DNA from: Azadirachta indica
Taxonomy: Eukaryota; Streptophyta; Magnoliopsida; Sapindales; Meliaceae
Length of the DNA stretch: 64,000 bases
Assembly: GCA_022749755.1 (NCBI GenBank)
Contig: CM040453.1
Span: 7,896,102 to 7,960,101, forward strand
Direction: 5' to 3'
Below, piece by piece: positions 50,132 through 63,183 of the stretch (positions within the stretch are counted from its first letter, which is position 1; each line of letters opens with the position of its first letter). The notes under the pieces are model-generated. The model saw only the letters and a list, made by a program, of their open reading frames with translations, searched no databases and was not told where the DNA came from. A program made the position numbers and the translations under genes.

Positions 50132-50503
50132 TAAAATACGTAGACTATAAGGCTATAACTCTGTTTTCTCTCTGTTAAAAAGGACCTCCATTAAAACATC
50201 TCTCTCTTCTCTTGGTTTTCGTGTTCCATTTTAACTTTTGTTAAAGACCCATTGTCTCTCTCATTCCAAGGACTCATCTTGAAAAACCAAAACAAAACAA
50301 TACAAAACAAAAATCAAATCCCAGAACCAGAAGCAATACAAGCTTCAAAAATCAAAATTTTTCCTTCATTTTTTTTTTACTTCTGTTGCGGCTCATTTTC
50401 TTGAGCGAAACGTATTAGGTTCTTGATTTTTAGTTCTGGGTTCTTAGCTTCTTCGTCTTGGAGGAACAAAGGTTTCCTCTTTAGTTCATTTTGGAAGTGA
50501 AAG

Positions 50504-53500
50504 ATGGGAAGCAAATGGAGAAAAGCAAAGCTAGCTTTGGGTTTGAATCTTTGTGTGTATGTACCGAGAACTCTAGAGGAATCACCCCCACCGTCTGCAA
50601 CTGGCTCTACTGAGAGACTATCTAATGCTGCCTTGCTGTCTCCTGGTAATTGGGACACGTGTTCTCGGCCTATGACACCGACGCCATCTTCTCATGGTTT
50701 GAGGCTGTCTAGAAGTAGCAGCAAATCCTCCAAGGTTTGTTTACTGCCTCTCATTTTTCAAACTATAAACTTGCAACGTTTTTTTTTTTTTCACTCTTTC
50801 TCAATCTTTGAGGTGGAATGCTTTTGTGTTCTGGTCTGATTGGCTGCTGTGAAAATGGGGCGAGAAACTAAAGAAAATGAGATTCATTTTTTTATTTGGT
50901 TGGTTTTGCTTTCTTTGATGGTGTTTAATGTTAATTTCTTGATCACTGGTTTGGTTGCTGAGAAAATGAAGTTACGTAAAATGAAATGAAATTTTTGGCT
51001 TCTGTTTGCGGAAATAACAAAATGAGAAGCTCAGCTCAACCAAGCTGTATACGTATTTTTTATTTTTTACTTCTTGTTTGTGGGTTTTAATTGTACTCTT
51101 GCTGAAAAATTGATGTTTTTGCATATTGTGCTTCTGTTTATTTTTCTTACCTATTTGATATTTATTGAATACATATTACAACTCAATTAGGCCTAATTAC
51201 CCAGAGTTAATATTAGCTTTAGCTGAATGAAGATCTTCCCTTTCTTGGTTAAGAAAAAGGAAGAATAAATATCTCTATTTCAAAAATTCGTTTTCTTTTC
51301 TGTTCCAACATATAGTTTCAGAAGTTATTTATTCGTTCGTTTATTAATTTTGGTATCTCTCTTGCAGACTTAGACAAGTGCATGAACTTGGAAATTTCTC
51401 AATTTTTTGTATGTAATATGAAATGTCTTAATCTATAATTAATAGGTTTGTTGTTGGTTTCTAACTATACGATAGATTTGAGGAGCATCTTAAATTATTG
51501 GAGCTAGGTATGTCTATGTTGTTTTCTGCTTCCACTATTTTGGCTTGTGGGGTTAATGCTGAAGTCACTTTCAAGACCTTACTAGTGAAAGAAAATTAAA
51601 GGATTTACCTTTCCTTTTCCTTCTCTAAGAGGGAACAAAAGCAACTTGTGTGTGGCCTCATCTGTTGACTGTTAAATTGCAAGCTGTATAGCTGTGAACT
51701 TGATCAAAGAAGTAAAAGAAAAGAAATAAAAAGACATATCATAAAGAAAATCATGATTTCTCTTTATTTGTATTACTGTAGTTGCTTGATAACCTTTCAA
51801 AAGTAACATGCCTTCTATTTGTTGGATGCCTAAAATTGACTTCTTGTTCCCCATGCTAGTGGTTGAGAAGAATAGTAACACTGGAATATGGCAGCTTTCT
51901 GGAACATAATTCATTGTTCATATACTACCTTAGCTTGCTTGATTTTAACACCCCCTTGCCTTTAGCTCTGTTTAAATGCCTTATGGATCCTAAATGGTAA
52001 CTGAACTCTAGTTGTTCGCACTTTATTAACCTTTTATGATTTTTTGTTTACATTTTTTGATCAAGAATGCCTTAAAGTTTATTGTAGGAGCCAATTTGTT
52101 ATGCTTTATATGTTTGCTTCCTAATGTTGAAGCTAGAGTTAGTTTTTCTTAAAAATAAGTAAATAAAAGTTGTGGTTTCTGTAAGCAGACCTCAGTCATT
52201 GCAACTACATGCTATTGATTGAAAAAGTGTTTGGAGCCTCATCTACCATTCATTTTTGAAGTTGTTAGGGTAGATTCTGTGGATTACTCCTATCCTTTTT
52301 CTTAGCTTGTGACTAAATATGTTCAATAATTTTCCCTCGTACATATTGCTCTAGTCAGGGCTTGTTTGGATTTGGCGGGAGCGAAAAAGATCAATTTCTA
52401 GTTATTTGTGCCTAGAGTTGTTAACAAGTTTTAGTGCTAAGTTTATATTTTTTGTGCCATGTCCATGTAGTTAACAAGTCTTAGTGCTAAGTCTATATCT
52501 TTTATGCCGTGTCCTTAACTGATTTTGTTTGGTCCTGTGATATTGCATTTGTTCATGTAATTAGCACTCTGTGCATTGTTGTTATTTGCCACTCTGTGTT
52601 TCATTACATATGCGACTCATGCCTATGAATTTCTATATGTCTTTTCTGCCAGTGCTGTTAGTCATCACAGCATTCATCTTTAGCATGGTCTAATATGTTT
52701 ACTTGGCCTGATATATTTTTTCAGCAAACCTGCTCAATATGTTTGACAAAGATGAAACAAGGAGGCGGGCAAGCTATTTTTACTGCAGAGTGCTCACATT
52801 CCTTCCATTTCAACTGCATTGCTTCGAATGTGAAACATGGTAACCAAGTTTGTCCAGTTTGCAGGGCAAAATGGAAAGAGATCCCTATGCAGGGACCCAG
52901 CTTGGATCCTCCTCCTGGGAGGGCAGCAATCAATCCAATGGGTTGGCCCCAAAATGATCCTTTGATGACTGTGGTCCGCCGATTACCTCCTCCTCGTCGA
53001 GATTTGAGTCGTCGGCATGTTGTGCCACTATTTCAGGCTCCTGAACCTGGGATATTTAACGATGATGAAGCTCTAGATCACCAGCCTGTATTTGCTGACA
53101 GAAGCTCTGGCTATAATGATGTTACAGACAGCAATTCTAGGAAAACAATTGCTATCAAAACATATCCAGAAGTCTCAGCTGCACCGCGGTCCAACTCTTA
53201 TGATAATTTCACTGTTTTGATCCATCTCAAAGCTGCAGCTACTATTGCAAGACAGAATCCTAGCAGAAATCAGGCTACTTTGCCTCAACTTTCTCTAACT
53301 CCACGTGCTCCAGTGGATTTAGTAACAGTACTCGACATCAGCGGAAGTATGGCTGGTACCAAGCTTGCATTACTAAAACGAGCCATGGGGTTTGTAATAC
53401 AAAACCTTGGTTCAAACGATAGGCTCTCAGTTATTGCCTTCTCTTCCACAGCCCGTCGCCTCTTTCCTCTATGTCGAATGTCTGATGCAGGACGGCAGCA

Positions 53501-54665
53501 GGCACTTCAAGCGGTTAATTCTTTAGTTGCGAATGGTGGGACCAACATTGCTGAAGGCCTTAGAAAAGGTGCCAAGGTAATGGAAGAGCGTAGGGAAAAG
53601 AATCCTGTGGCCAGCATTATACTGTTGTCTGATGGGCAGGACACTTATACCGTTAATGGTTCTGGTGGTAACCATCCTCAACCCAATTATCAATCGCTCC
53701 TCCCTCTTTCTATTCATAGCAGTGACAACAGTGGTTTTCAGATTCCGGTGCATGCTTTTGGCTTTGGTACAGATCATGATGCTTCATCCATGCACTCAAT
53801 TTCTGAAAATTCTGGAGGAACATTTTCTTTCATTGAGACTGAAGCTGTGATCCAGGATGCATTTGCACAATGCATTGGAGGGCTTTTGAGTGTTGTGGTG
53901 CAAGAACTGCAAGTGGGAGTTGAATGTATGCACCCGAGTCTCCGCCTCGGCTCTCTTAAAGCAGGAAGCTATCCAAGCCGCGTGATGGTTGATGGATGCA
54001 GTGGAGTTATTGATGTTGGAGACTTATATGCTGATGAAGAGAGGGATTTTCTTGTGTCAGTTAATGTTCCAGCAGAGTCTTCCAGAATTGAGACATCGTT
54101 GCTAAAGGTGAGATGTAGTTACAAGGATCCCTTAACTAAAGAAATGGTAACACTGGAGAGCGATGAAGTTAGGATTGAAAGGCCTGAAATATCTGGACAA
54201 GAAGTTGTGTCCATTGAAGTGGACAGGCAACGCAACCGGCTCCAAGCAGCTGAGGCAATGGCGCTGGCAAGAACTACGGCTGAGCAGGGAGATCTAGCTG
54301 GTGGTGTTTCCATACTTGAGAATTGTCGAAGGGTTCTGTCAGAGACTGTGTCAGCTAAATCACATGATCGTCTGTGTCTTGCATTGGATGCTGAGCTCAA
54401 GGAAATGCAAGAGAGGATGGCAAGCAGGCATGTGTACGAGGCATCCGGTAGAGCATATATTCTTTCAGGGCTGAGTTCACACTCATGGCAGAGAGCGACA
54501 GCAAGAGGTGACTCAACTGATGGGTCAAGTCTTGTTCAGTCTTATCAAACCCCTTCAATGGCTGAGATGCTTACACGATCCCAGGCTATGTTACTGGGTA
54601 GTCCATCAGCTCAGAGGCTTGTTCAACCTTTATTATCATTTGGGTCACAACCTAAACCAAGGTAA
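50504..54665 (+). CDS. RING-H2/vWA E3 ubiquitin ligase, WAV3/EDA40 family, two exons
   Basis: Exon 1 is 50504-50734 and exon 2 is 52725-54665, joined by a 1.99 kb GT..AG intron, giving 723 residues. The N-terminus MGSKWRKAKLALGLNLCVYVP is characteristic of the EDA40/WAVH1 branch. The RING-H2 zinc ligands are Cys80, Cys83, Cys100, His102, His105, Cys108, Cys120 and Cys123. The von Willebrand A domain (about 275-450) has an intact metal-site motif DISGS at 281-285, followed by a family C-terminal domain. Arabidopsis members (WAV3, WAVH1, WAVH2, EDA40) are E3 ligases affecting root gravitropism and wavy growth; the function here is by family. The start codon is supported by the conserved N-terminus and a long in-frame first exon. 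No damage seen. Confidence 0.95.
50735..52724 (+). other. Intron of the RING-vWA gene
   Basis: 1.99 kb, GT..AG, falling between the basic/Ser-rich N-terminus and the RING domain. It contains a 50-base tandem duplication at 52420-52514. No nested gene seen. Confidence 0.9.
52420..52514. repeat. Intronic tandem duplication, period 50
   Basis: GTTAACAAGTYTTAGTGCTAAGT with the following ~27 bases occurs twice back to back with a few substitutions. Confidence 0.9.
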
Positions 54666-56489
54666 CATTGAAGTTCATCTTCAAATAGTTTCCAGCACCT
54701 TTTTTCCTATATATTTTGCACATTTTTGTTGGGAGGGGGGAATAAATTGGAGATATAAGAAGGGGGTTTTTTTGGGATGTGATTCTGCTCGTCTTTGTAT
54801 GTGTAAATGAATAAGAACTGGGATAAGGGCAACAGAAATATATTTCGGGAGGAAAAAAGAGGGAAACACTAGGTAGGTATTACAGCAGTTTTGTTTTTAT
54901 GTTTGTTTGTGTTGTTGGGGGTGTGTACATAGAGAGAAATGGTTTCTTGGGGAGATCTGGGCATAAGGTTTGTAATTGTGGAAATGGATTTGGGTGAATT
55001 CCTCACCTAATATATAAACCTGCTCGCAATTCTTTTATATAAATTTCTATTTCCTTCTGCCACACTCTCTTTCTGATAGCTACGATGCAAATATGGAAAG
55101 TATAACCTGGAGAATTGAAAAGAAACGAAGGAAAAACGCAAGTGATTCTCGGTTTCTTGGGTTGCAGGCCAAATTACTGAAGGAAACATTACTTCGGCTG
55201 ATACAGTACTGTTAATGAGATTCAGATACTGAAAGCTTAAAGTTTGAACTTTTACAAGTCAGACAGATGATTAAACAGGTAAATGCTTCAAAACCAGAAA
55301 ACTGTAATCATAAATCTTGAAGCTATCTTCATCCTCTGCGGGCGGACGCATGATTGGTATAGTAATAATAATTTCTTGGGAACCCTGTAAAACATGTCAA
55401 AGCAGAGATAAACAACCAAATGTGAAGCTTCTGATGACAAATGTGAAAAGACTGGACAAACTTTGCAAGTGAATCTGTACAAACAATGCCAGGCGCGCCT
55501 GCTGTTGTGACACTAACGGTAGGCTGGCTGCTTGATTTGCAATAACAGCTCAGCTCGCGGATGCTGTGTAATAAGAATCCAAAATCCTCGACAAATTCTG
55601 AGGCCTCCCCTCTTATACAAACGCAGAAGAATAACTACTTCGCAAACAAAGCGGCAACAGGGGTCCCATCTGTACTGAAAATTCTGCAAGAAGTGTCTCA
55701 TTATAGAAAGAATCGGCATCTCTGCTACAATTTTCAAGGGCAAAGCATAGACTCTGAGCCACATTGCCGGTCATAATTGTCAGTCCTTCATATCCTTTCC
55801 TTTGGGGTTGCCAGTCGTGAGTCGTGACCCACATAAACATAATATAGCCGAATTGCACCTAAGTCGTACCAATTCTCGTATTATTGGCAATGCTGTAGAA
55901 CCGGGGTTAGAGTACATGGGAGGATTTCGGCAAAATTCAGTACAGCTTTTCCAATATATGGTGGTGAACTATAACATTAATAATGCCACTTGGAGTAAGC
56001 TTGCGAGCGTTATTACTTGATTTTGAGAACAAAACAACTCAACTATTTGGAAAATCTTTGGCCATTAATATTTACTACTCATCCACTTACTTGACAGCTA
56101 GTAATTTTACTTCAGAATAAGTACAGATTAAAAATGTTATTAATAACACTTGCAAGGCTTAATATCACAATCCAGTGACGCCATTATTTCAACAACTTTG
56201 ATAGTGAAGTTGAAAACAGCAACAAGCATAGGAAAAGTGACCAAGACCTCAAAGTCTAACAATGAAATAAAACCTTAGAAACATACAGAGAATATCCATC
56301 CAAGATGATTTGATGTAATATAGCAGTGTTGAATGGTAGGTGGAAGTTTCAAGAGGAGAAAGGAAGTTGCAACAAGTCCGTCACATGTTGATTTCTGTAT
56401 TTCATATGAAAAGTCAGTCTTTATCCTCCTTTAAGCTAAAAACTCTCTTCACTAGTTGTACTCATTCCTTCAACTTCCTCTACTCAGAA
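54666..56489. other. Spacer with 3' UTR and an unexplained GC-balanced stretch
   Basis: The first few hundred bases are likely the 3' untranslated region of the RING-vWA gene. From about 55290 to 56030 the composition is less AT-rich than normal spacer, and overlapping minus-strand frames (55513-55858) look gene-like but are short and unmatched. I cannot assign a product; a decayed exon or a non-coding RNA are both possible. Confidence 0.45.
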
Positions 56490-56801
56490 ATGGATTCAAC
56501 TCCTCCACCCAATTCACCACCACCACCACCAGGCCCACCAGATGGTGAGCGTAACGTTCCGTTAATGTCATGGTATGGTTCTCTCTTTTATTCTTTCTCA
56601 AACAATTCAGAGCTGAAAATCATACTACTGGCCGTTATTTTGTTCACGATTTCTTACACATTTCTTCCCTTTAACTCCCAGCTTGTGGTTTCTCTGCTGC
56701 TGTGGTCTATTTACGAGATGCTGCCCAGTTCTTTTTCCTCCAGCACCTCCACCTCCACTGTGAAGTCTGAAATTCCATTATGCATGCATGTAGCTTTCTG
56801 A
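56490..56801 (+). CDS. Hypothetical small proline-rich membrane protein
   Basis: 103 residues if started at the internal Met (MDSTPPPNSPPPPPGPPDGE). The frame extends upstream to an earlier ATG at 56340, but the added residues look random. The structure is a Pro-rich N-terminus (about 4-22), then two hydrophobic segments (about 45-60, LKIILLAVILFTISYTFL, and about 65-78, LVVSLLLWSIYEML), then a Ser/Thr-rich tail. This looks like a small two-pass membrane protein. I do not recognise the family. It is single-exon, with no TATA box confirmed. Evidence is the non-random architecture only. Confidence 0.5.
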   Translation: MDSTPPPNSPPPPPGPPDGERNVPLMSWYGSLFYSFSNNSELKIILLAVILFTISYTFLPFNSQLVVSLLLWSIYEMLPSSFSSSTSTSTVKSEIPLCMHVAF

Positions 56802-57262
56802 TTTCATTCTTCTTTTTTCTTTCCTTTACTAATTGAGTGGTGCTTATAGAATGTCAAGAGAATCAAGAGTTTTGTGAACGAAATTTATCAGCTAACGCTA
56901 TATTCAATTCTTTGTTTAGCTCCACCGCCGTGGAATGCAATTACTTTGTAAAAAGTTGAAATACTACTCTTCACAAATTAGGGACAACATATCATTTCAT
57001 TCAATGGTTTTATCATGTACATGCAGATGACTACATTTTCATAACAATTAATCATTGCATGCAATGAAATTATTCCAACAAAAATTGTATGCACATCATA
57101 CATCTGTTCAGTGCTGGACAGAAGAAGATGCAGACAGTTTACCTGTGACAAAACTAATTAAATTCTAACAAAATTGATGAAAATTCAGTCCCTAACATTT
57201 TTTAAGAAACCTAAAGAGAGTGATACAATGATGCAAGAAAAACATTCATAGAGAACCTAAGA
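56802..57262. other. Spacer between the small protein gene and COX16
   Basis: 460 bases between converging genes, presumably both 3' untranslated regions. No other feature. Confidence 0.6.
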
Positions 57263-57759
57263 CTAGGCTGACTTGCCTTCATTTGGCCTGGGAATTTTCT
57301 TATACTCATAGTTGTTTATGTCAACCTTCTCTTGCAAGGCCTGTATAATAGAGAAGCAAATAGTCAGCTATCAATTAATTTAATGGAAAGAAAGGCTGCA
57401 AATGCGGAAATACCCTTGATTATATCAATTTGAGATCAGCATACAAATTGTGATACCTTCAGCTCCTCCTCCAATGAGTTCTTCCTCGGCTTATATGCAT
57501 CTACAGGTCCTGTTCTTGACAGTGCGTTTCTAGTCTCAATAATCTCCCACTCCTTTTCATCTTTCACCCTTGCAATATCCTTACTGAACTACAAAGTTAA
57601 ACCATATTTTAGAGAAAAAAGAACATGATGAAAACAAGAAATATACAACAATAGAGGTGCTGCAATGGTCACCAGGTATTAACAAAGGGTATCAATGAAC
57701 TGGCTCCATGAGAGTTATACCATCAAACTTTTATGCATTTTAAAGAGCTACTGGAAAAA

Positions 57760-57798
<39 letters not shown>

Positions 57799-58733
57799 AG
57801 TCTCAACTGCTTTGAAGTTTAAATGAAACAGAAATGTGGATGAATATTCTTGCTTTTTTCTCTAGCTTATATACATACCCGTGACGAGAAAAACACCAAT
57901 ATTGCTGACAATCCAGCAGGGTTCAAGTCCTACAAACCTCATCACCTCGAAAGGATATATAGGCAAGCTAAGCCAAGAGCAGAGTACTGCCTACAGTCAG
58001 CTTGATCAAACTTGCGTTTGATTCAAGCTCAACTTAAATACAAAGAAGGAAGCAGCAGTGTGTGATCAAGTTCTCATTAACAAGTTTTCATTTTTTATCA
58101 TTTATGTATTTGGCTCCGCTTGACAATTAATCCAGTTTGGGTCCAACTTCTCTCCAAAGCAAAACTAAATCGAATATGCACAGTCCTAATTTAACAAGCA
58201 CATCTGCTCCCATCTCCTTCCAAATTTCAGAGAGTTCCCGCCTCCACTACAAAAGCTGAAGAATGTTTCCGAGGATAATTAAATCTAAACATAATAGAGT
58301 GCATCCGTAGAAAGGGCTGTTTACAAAAGATATCACACCCAAACCCACCTAAACTAACCATAACCAACTCACAAACCCTAATCAACCAACCATCAAAATT
58401 CCCATCTCACACCCCATTGCCTAACTAATCAAAAACATCGAGTGACTTAGAAATTTGCCCGTCAATAGCCACCAGAAGAAAATGTAAAATTAAAATTAAA
58501 ACCTTAAAGAAAGTGTATTGCACGAACCTGCCTTGCAAGAGATGACCAAGCCCAAGCGCACCTAACACCGTCAGCGAAATCATCGGAAGCCCGTATCTTA
58601 CAAAAGGGTGTTTTCTACCCCACCTTTTGAATGAAGAAGATGAACTCTGAATCTTCGCTGAATTTGCCAAAACGCTGTTGAATTTCTCAGCTTGAGACAT
58701 AGACTTCTGTGTCTCAATCGTTGTCATCTCCAA
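57263..58733 (-). CDS. COX16: Cytochrome c oxidase assembly protein COX16, three exons
   Basis: Small inner-mitochondrial-membrane protein needed for assembly of respiratory complex IV. Exons (minus): 58528-58733, 57457-57583, 57263-57340, all GT..AG and in frame, giving 136 residues. The first exon ends after a core [19 protein letters not shown] and a single transmembrane helix ([13 protein letters not shown], about 53-68). Exon 2 continues [19 protein letters not shown] and exon 3 ends [18 protein letters not shown]. These blocks match plant COX16 along their length. Two Met codons near the start (residues 1 and 3) are equally possible starts. The 5' end faces away from the BTB-NPH3 gene, whose stop codon is at 59286. 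Confidence 0.93.
57755..57798. repeat. (A)n(GA)n repeat in COX16 intron 1
   Basis: An A-run of about 14 followed by about 14 GA units, inside the 944-base first intron of COX16. Confidence 0.95.
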
Positions 58734-59285
58734 TCACCATAGAACGATCGCCGAGGTTTTCGTTAAGGATGTTTTGGTATCAGACTCATCGTGTGTTTGG
58801 AGAGGAAATGAAGAGACGAGTCCAAGAAGCAAATGGGCCTGAATGGGGCCCAATTAAGCCCAGTAAATATGGGCCTGAATTAAAGAATGCCGTGCGTGTC
58901 TTTCTTGTTAAATACTATTATTTCTGTGGGATTTTTCATATATACCCCTAAAATTTTACCAAATATCTACGATTTCCTTTAAGTTTCAAATTTTGTCATC
59001 ATTGGCATCTCACACCCAACCATTGATATTCATTTATGTGCATGAACATGGGTTTCCCCTATGCTATGTTCTAAATATAGTGCTTGGAAGAGTAAGTAGA
59101 CATAAATGAGTCAAAAATCATTGTAATATTAGCACGAAAAAGAATAATAGTATCACAATGTAACGACAGAACTATAAAAATGTCTGCATATAATTACACC
59201 ATTCACTAAATCACAAACAAACAAGTAAAATATCTTTATCAATAGTTGGATAAGAGAAACGAAAATGAAACAAAAACTTGATTGT
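58734..59285. other. COX16 promoter region and 3' flank of the BTB-NPH3 gene
   Basis: About 550 bases. A GGGCCTGAAT/GGGCCCAATTAAGCCCA cluster at about 58838-58875 includes site II-like (TGGGC[CT]) motifs. These are common upstream of plant nuclear genes for mitochondrial proteins, consistent with driving COX16 on the minus strand. No gene. Confidence 0.5.
58838..58876 (-). promoter_or_regulatory. Site II-like (TGGGCC/T) cluster upstream of COX16
   Basis: Several TGGGC[CT] cores in both orientations lie within 40 bases, about 105-145 bases upstream of the COX16 ATG. Site II elements bound by TCP factors are an established feature of genes for respiratory-chain proteins; the regulatory role here is inferred. 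Confidence 0.5.
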
Positions 59286-62200
59286 CTACGAGTTGAAAAT
59301 CCCATCTCTTGAATTATCATTGATTAGATTTTCTTTTCCATTCATGAGCGGCACCGTTGATGACGGTGATTCTTTGAGATTGCAAGGTTTTGGTGCTTTT
59401 AGGTCGGACTTTGATTTTAGTCTAAAAGGGAACTTCTTTGAGAATATGTTCCAACTCCCTTTCGTCTTCACCAGCTTCTCAATCTCTTGTTTCATGCTCA
59501 TGCACTCTTTCTCAAGCTCAGAAACACGTTCTCTCATGTCACCTACAGCTATGATGGAATCTTGTGTGTTTCCTGCTTGAGTGTGACCATCATGTCTGGA
59601 GAGTGCAAGATTCCCACTCGCATTCTGTGAGTTTTCAAGGTTTTCGGAGACAAAGAACCAACCAGCTATGGAGGTGCGGAGCCTAAGTTGTTCAAAGAAC
59701 AGAACTTGGACAATAACTCGAAGTGGTAGCCTCTCGTTCTGAGCTGCATGGGTGCTGGCTTCCAGGGAGAGTTTCTGGCAGTTCATGAGCCGGCATATCT
59801 GTTCCCTCTCAGAGTCAGTTAGCCAGGGATGAGCCTGAAATTAAGAAACACATCAGTGTTTCATACAGAAGATGGAATTTGTAAACTATGAATAATTAAT
59901 ATTGATGAAAAATTGACTGACAAACCAATAAAAAGACCATTCTTACCTTGAGATATATATCAATAGCACGGTAAATTCCATCCTCTAATGGTCTAGCATG
60001 GTCGGGAATCACAGCAGCAAGTGATTGAAATTTTGGCAACTTCAAATTAACATCAGGTGCTACCTCAGCCAGATACCCATCCACGAGATTAGCCACCATT
60101 GTCATTGGAGTCAGCGAAGAACCTCCCATTAACTGCTCCTCGTCAACTATATAATTTGAATCAATTGTATCATGATGAAGCAGCATGAAATGATCAAGAA
60201 TCCTCTGAACACAGTCAATATCATAGAGGGTCTCCACTGAGTACCCCATATTAGGTATTAGGAGATCTTCAAGAGCTGCTTGATCCAACTGAGCCCCAAT
60301 CCGTTTCTCCAAATTCTCTCGACATGATGAGCTAGCATGTAGTTTCATTGATGTGCGCAGAAGCCTAAGCAGAAATTTAGTTGGTGTGACTCCCTTCTGA
60401 TCAGGCAGTAGCTCCACAATTTCTTCAAGGAGATTCCTTTGATCTCTCTCGGATGGGGCAGAAATAGTTGATCCCTGAACAACATGGTTTGCATTTTGGA
60501 AGCTTGACTCCCTACCTAGCAGCGGGAGATGTCTCTTTGTATAGTGAATGAGGGACCCTGCAATACTTTCAGGTTTTAAGCCGCTCATTCCAACAGCCAG
60601 AATCAGCCTTTTATACAGTGATAATCGAAGGAAGGACACATCCTCATACCACCAATCCTCGGTAATGGGTTGTGGCTTGGCTGACACACTTATTCCATTC
60701 CATAACACCCTTCCTCCTGGGGTCTGCCCACTATCAGTGCGCCCTGACATAGGCCAGCTGAACAAACTTGGATCCGCACAAGCTTTCATGGCCAAGGAAT
60801 TGATGCATCTTGAAACAATATGAAGCTCTTCTGCATGTGGTAGAACCTCTTCACATGTTTCAAGCGCTCTGATTGAGTCAGTCCAGTTACCAAAGACATC
60901 GTTAAGAAAATTTTCCGTCTGTAAGATGAGATTTCCTTCTCCATAATCTTCACTCATTCGAAGATACTCAGCAGCACACCTCAGAATGACTACGTTTAAT
61001 GCAGATAGTTCTATTTTTACACCATAACAGAATTTGGCTACAAGCAAGAAAGCTTTGGCTCCACCAGGTATGTCATGAAGTTGCAAAATACACTTTTTCT
61101 CAGCCTCACCAGAAGAGACCTCCCCAATTAGATTTTCTAATACTCCACTTCTTGAAAGCAATGGAAACTGAAGGATTTATCAAGAGGGGAAAGATTCAAA
61201 TTCAATCCAATGAACAAGGATGAACACATACAAAAATAAAAATACAACCACATATAGCTACTTTCAGACCTTGGCATTTACACTGATGGATACATATGCT
61301 CAAAAACTAGAATGACCAAAGTAATAAAATGAAGTTGAGGATTGGGCAAGCAGAACACACCTTATGGAGATGGAAAGACCACTCTCCAACTTCAATAATG
61401 ACATCACTTGGAAGTCCGGATGAGCATAGCCTATACATGCGACATATTGGCTTCAACTTCACAAAATGAATGTTGAAAAGCAGGACAAACATCATTCACA
61501 TAAATTAAGAGCAGAAACTCAAGAACTGAGATATTGCCAATTAAAAGATGGTCTCAAACTAAATATCTACGTTTGATCCAGAGGTTGAAAGAAATCAGAA
61601 TAAGGAAACTAGGTCATAAGCCAGCAGCCAGTCTATTAAGTCAAGATCCTTTCAACAATCACAATTACTCCACGAAAAAGGTAAAATTATTTTCCCATTG
61701 GGTGTGGCAAAATACCTTTAGAAATGTATTTGGCTCTTTGCTATTCTTTTACTCCAACTCTCTTCTCCAAAAAATCTATATTTTTCTTCTTCATTTCGGT
61801 CTTCACACTTATAATTGTAAAATGAAAACTAAAATAACCTCATACTATAGGCTTTGGATTCTATTGCACGGTCATCACATTACATACATGACAACCATCT
61901 CTGGTCGTATGCCCATACAATAAAGTTCAATATTTTATTTGTTCTTCTAGCTATCAATAGTTAATGTATTGTACATCTCACTATAGCACAGTTGCTCTAT
62001 AAAATTGTGGAGATTCGTCCTCGTTTTTCTGTTGGCTTTGAGACCCTAAGCTATCACCAACAGAAAAAGTAAATAGAATTAAGGTTAGGTGTTATAAATA
62101 CACAGGGTGGCGGGGCAGAAGTGCCTGTGGCTTTAAGCATAAAGGAAGGACTAAGTAGTTTGTCGAGGAAAAGAAAGACAATCAAACTTGAACTAGTGGC

Positions 62201-63183
62201 AAAATGAACTTGAAAACCAGTTGAAATTCTGAATACTCCATTTAAGAGTTATCTTTAACCAACGCAAATTTTTGAGACTACTGATTACATAAAACTTAAC
62301 AATGCACTCAAGTAGATAATGGGACTGTGCCATTATTATCTGATGTCAAATTTTGTTCATAAGAAACCAAGTATGCAGGCTCCAAATTGAATTGCATCGT
62401 GCTGATATACAACTACAGATTTACTCAAGCCCATTGCAGTATACAAAATTAGCAAGGGTTCAAAATCTCTCTCCTCACCAATCCAGAAGTGTCACAGGAT
62501 GAAATCAAAATTTTCACAAAATAAGCCTATGTTTGCACACAGTTGAGAATACAGATGACAGAAACTGAGAGAACAATGTTACTAATCCAAGATTACAGAA
62601 ACATGAATTCACAAAAAGCCTCACAGATTGAATTCCGAAAACAAGCCTAGCTAACAAATTGGGTTCATAAATCAAGCCCTGTCTAATCGGTAGACACATA
62701 GAATTATCTCCACACTGCACTCATATTCCTCACAAGTCAAAAGTCACAGCCACACAAAACATCCATAATCACCATACGAACATAATAAATTGCACTCAGA
62801 CAAAAGCAGAAACACCCTGCTAAATTTTCTCATTCAAAGAGAAAAGAAAAAGAACAAACAGTCTGGTCTAATGCTTTAATATGAACAACCGCCGTATCAA
62901 TTTTAAAAGCCATCACAATTCACGAACCCACATTCTAAATTTACCAAGTAAATGCATTACATTGAAAATTCGGTTCAAAACACGAAATAAAACGCACCTG
63001 TTAAACCATTTTGAATATTACCACCAACCCACAATCAAAATCGCAATGCAACAATCTTAACAATCAATCAGTACAAAATATACAAATTAACAAAAGAAAA
63101 TAGAAAATATATAACGGCACAGACCAGGTTTGGCCATCAAGGTGAAACACTTCAGATTTAGATCCCAGCTTCATGCACGCCAT
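59286..63183 (-). CDS. BTB/POZ-NPH3 domain protein, SR1IP1-like, four exons
   Basis: Exons (minus): 63125-63183, 61361-61430, 59947-61167, 59286-59834, all GT..AG and in frame, giving 632 residues. The N-terminus [20 protein letters not shown] followed by [23 protein letters not shown] and [11 protein letters not shown] is a BTB/POZ domain (about 25-125). The central NPH3 domain (about 205-480) carries WWYEDVSFL and [18 protein letters not shown]. The family motif [22 protein letters not shown] is split by the last intron. A C-terminal coiled coil ([21 protein letters not shown]) and a basic Ser-rich tail follow. BTB-NPH3 proteins act as CUL3 substrate adaptors. The closest Arabidopsis relative I recognise is At5g67385 (SR1IP1), which targets the calmodulin-binding factor AtSR1/CAMTA3; that role is inferred by similarity only. 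Confidence 0.94.
61431..63124 (-). other. First intron of the BTB-NPH3 gene
   Basis: 1.69 kb, GT..AG, immediately after a 59-base first coding exon. AT-rich; no nested gene or repeat of note. Confidence 0.9.

Noticed and set aside
52695..52724. Extending RING-vWA exon 2 upstream to an ATG at 52695
   Set aside because: A clear TTTTTTCAG acceptor ends at 52724 and joins in frame to the conserved N-terminal exon at 50504. The upstream residues are intron.
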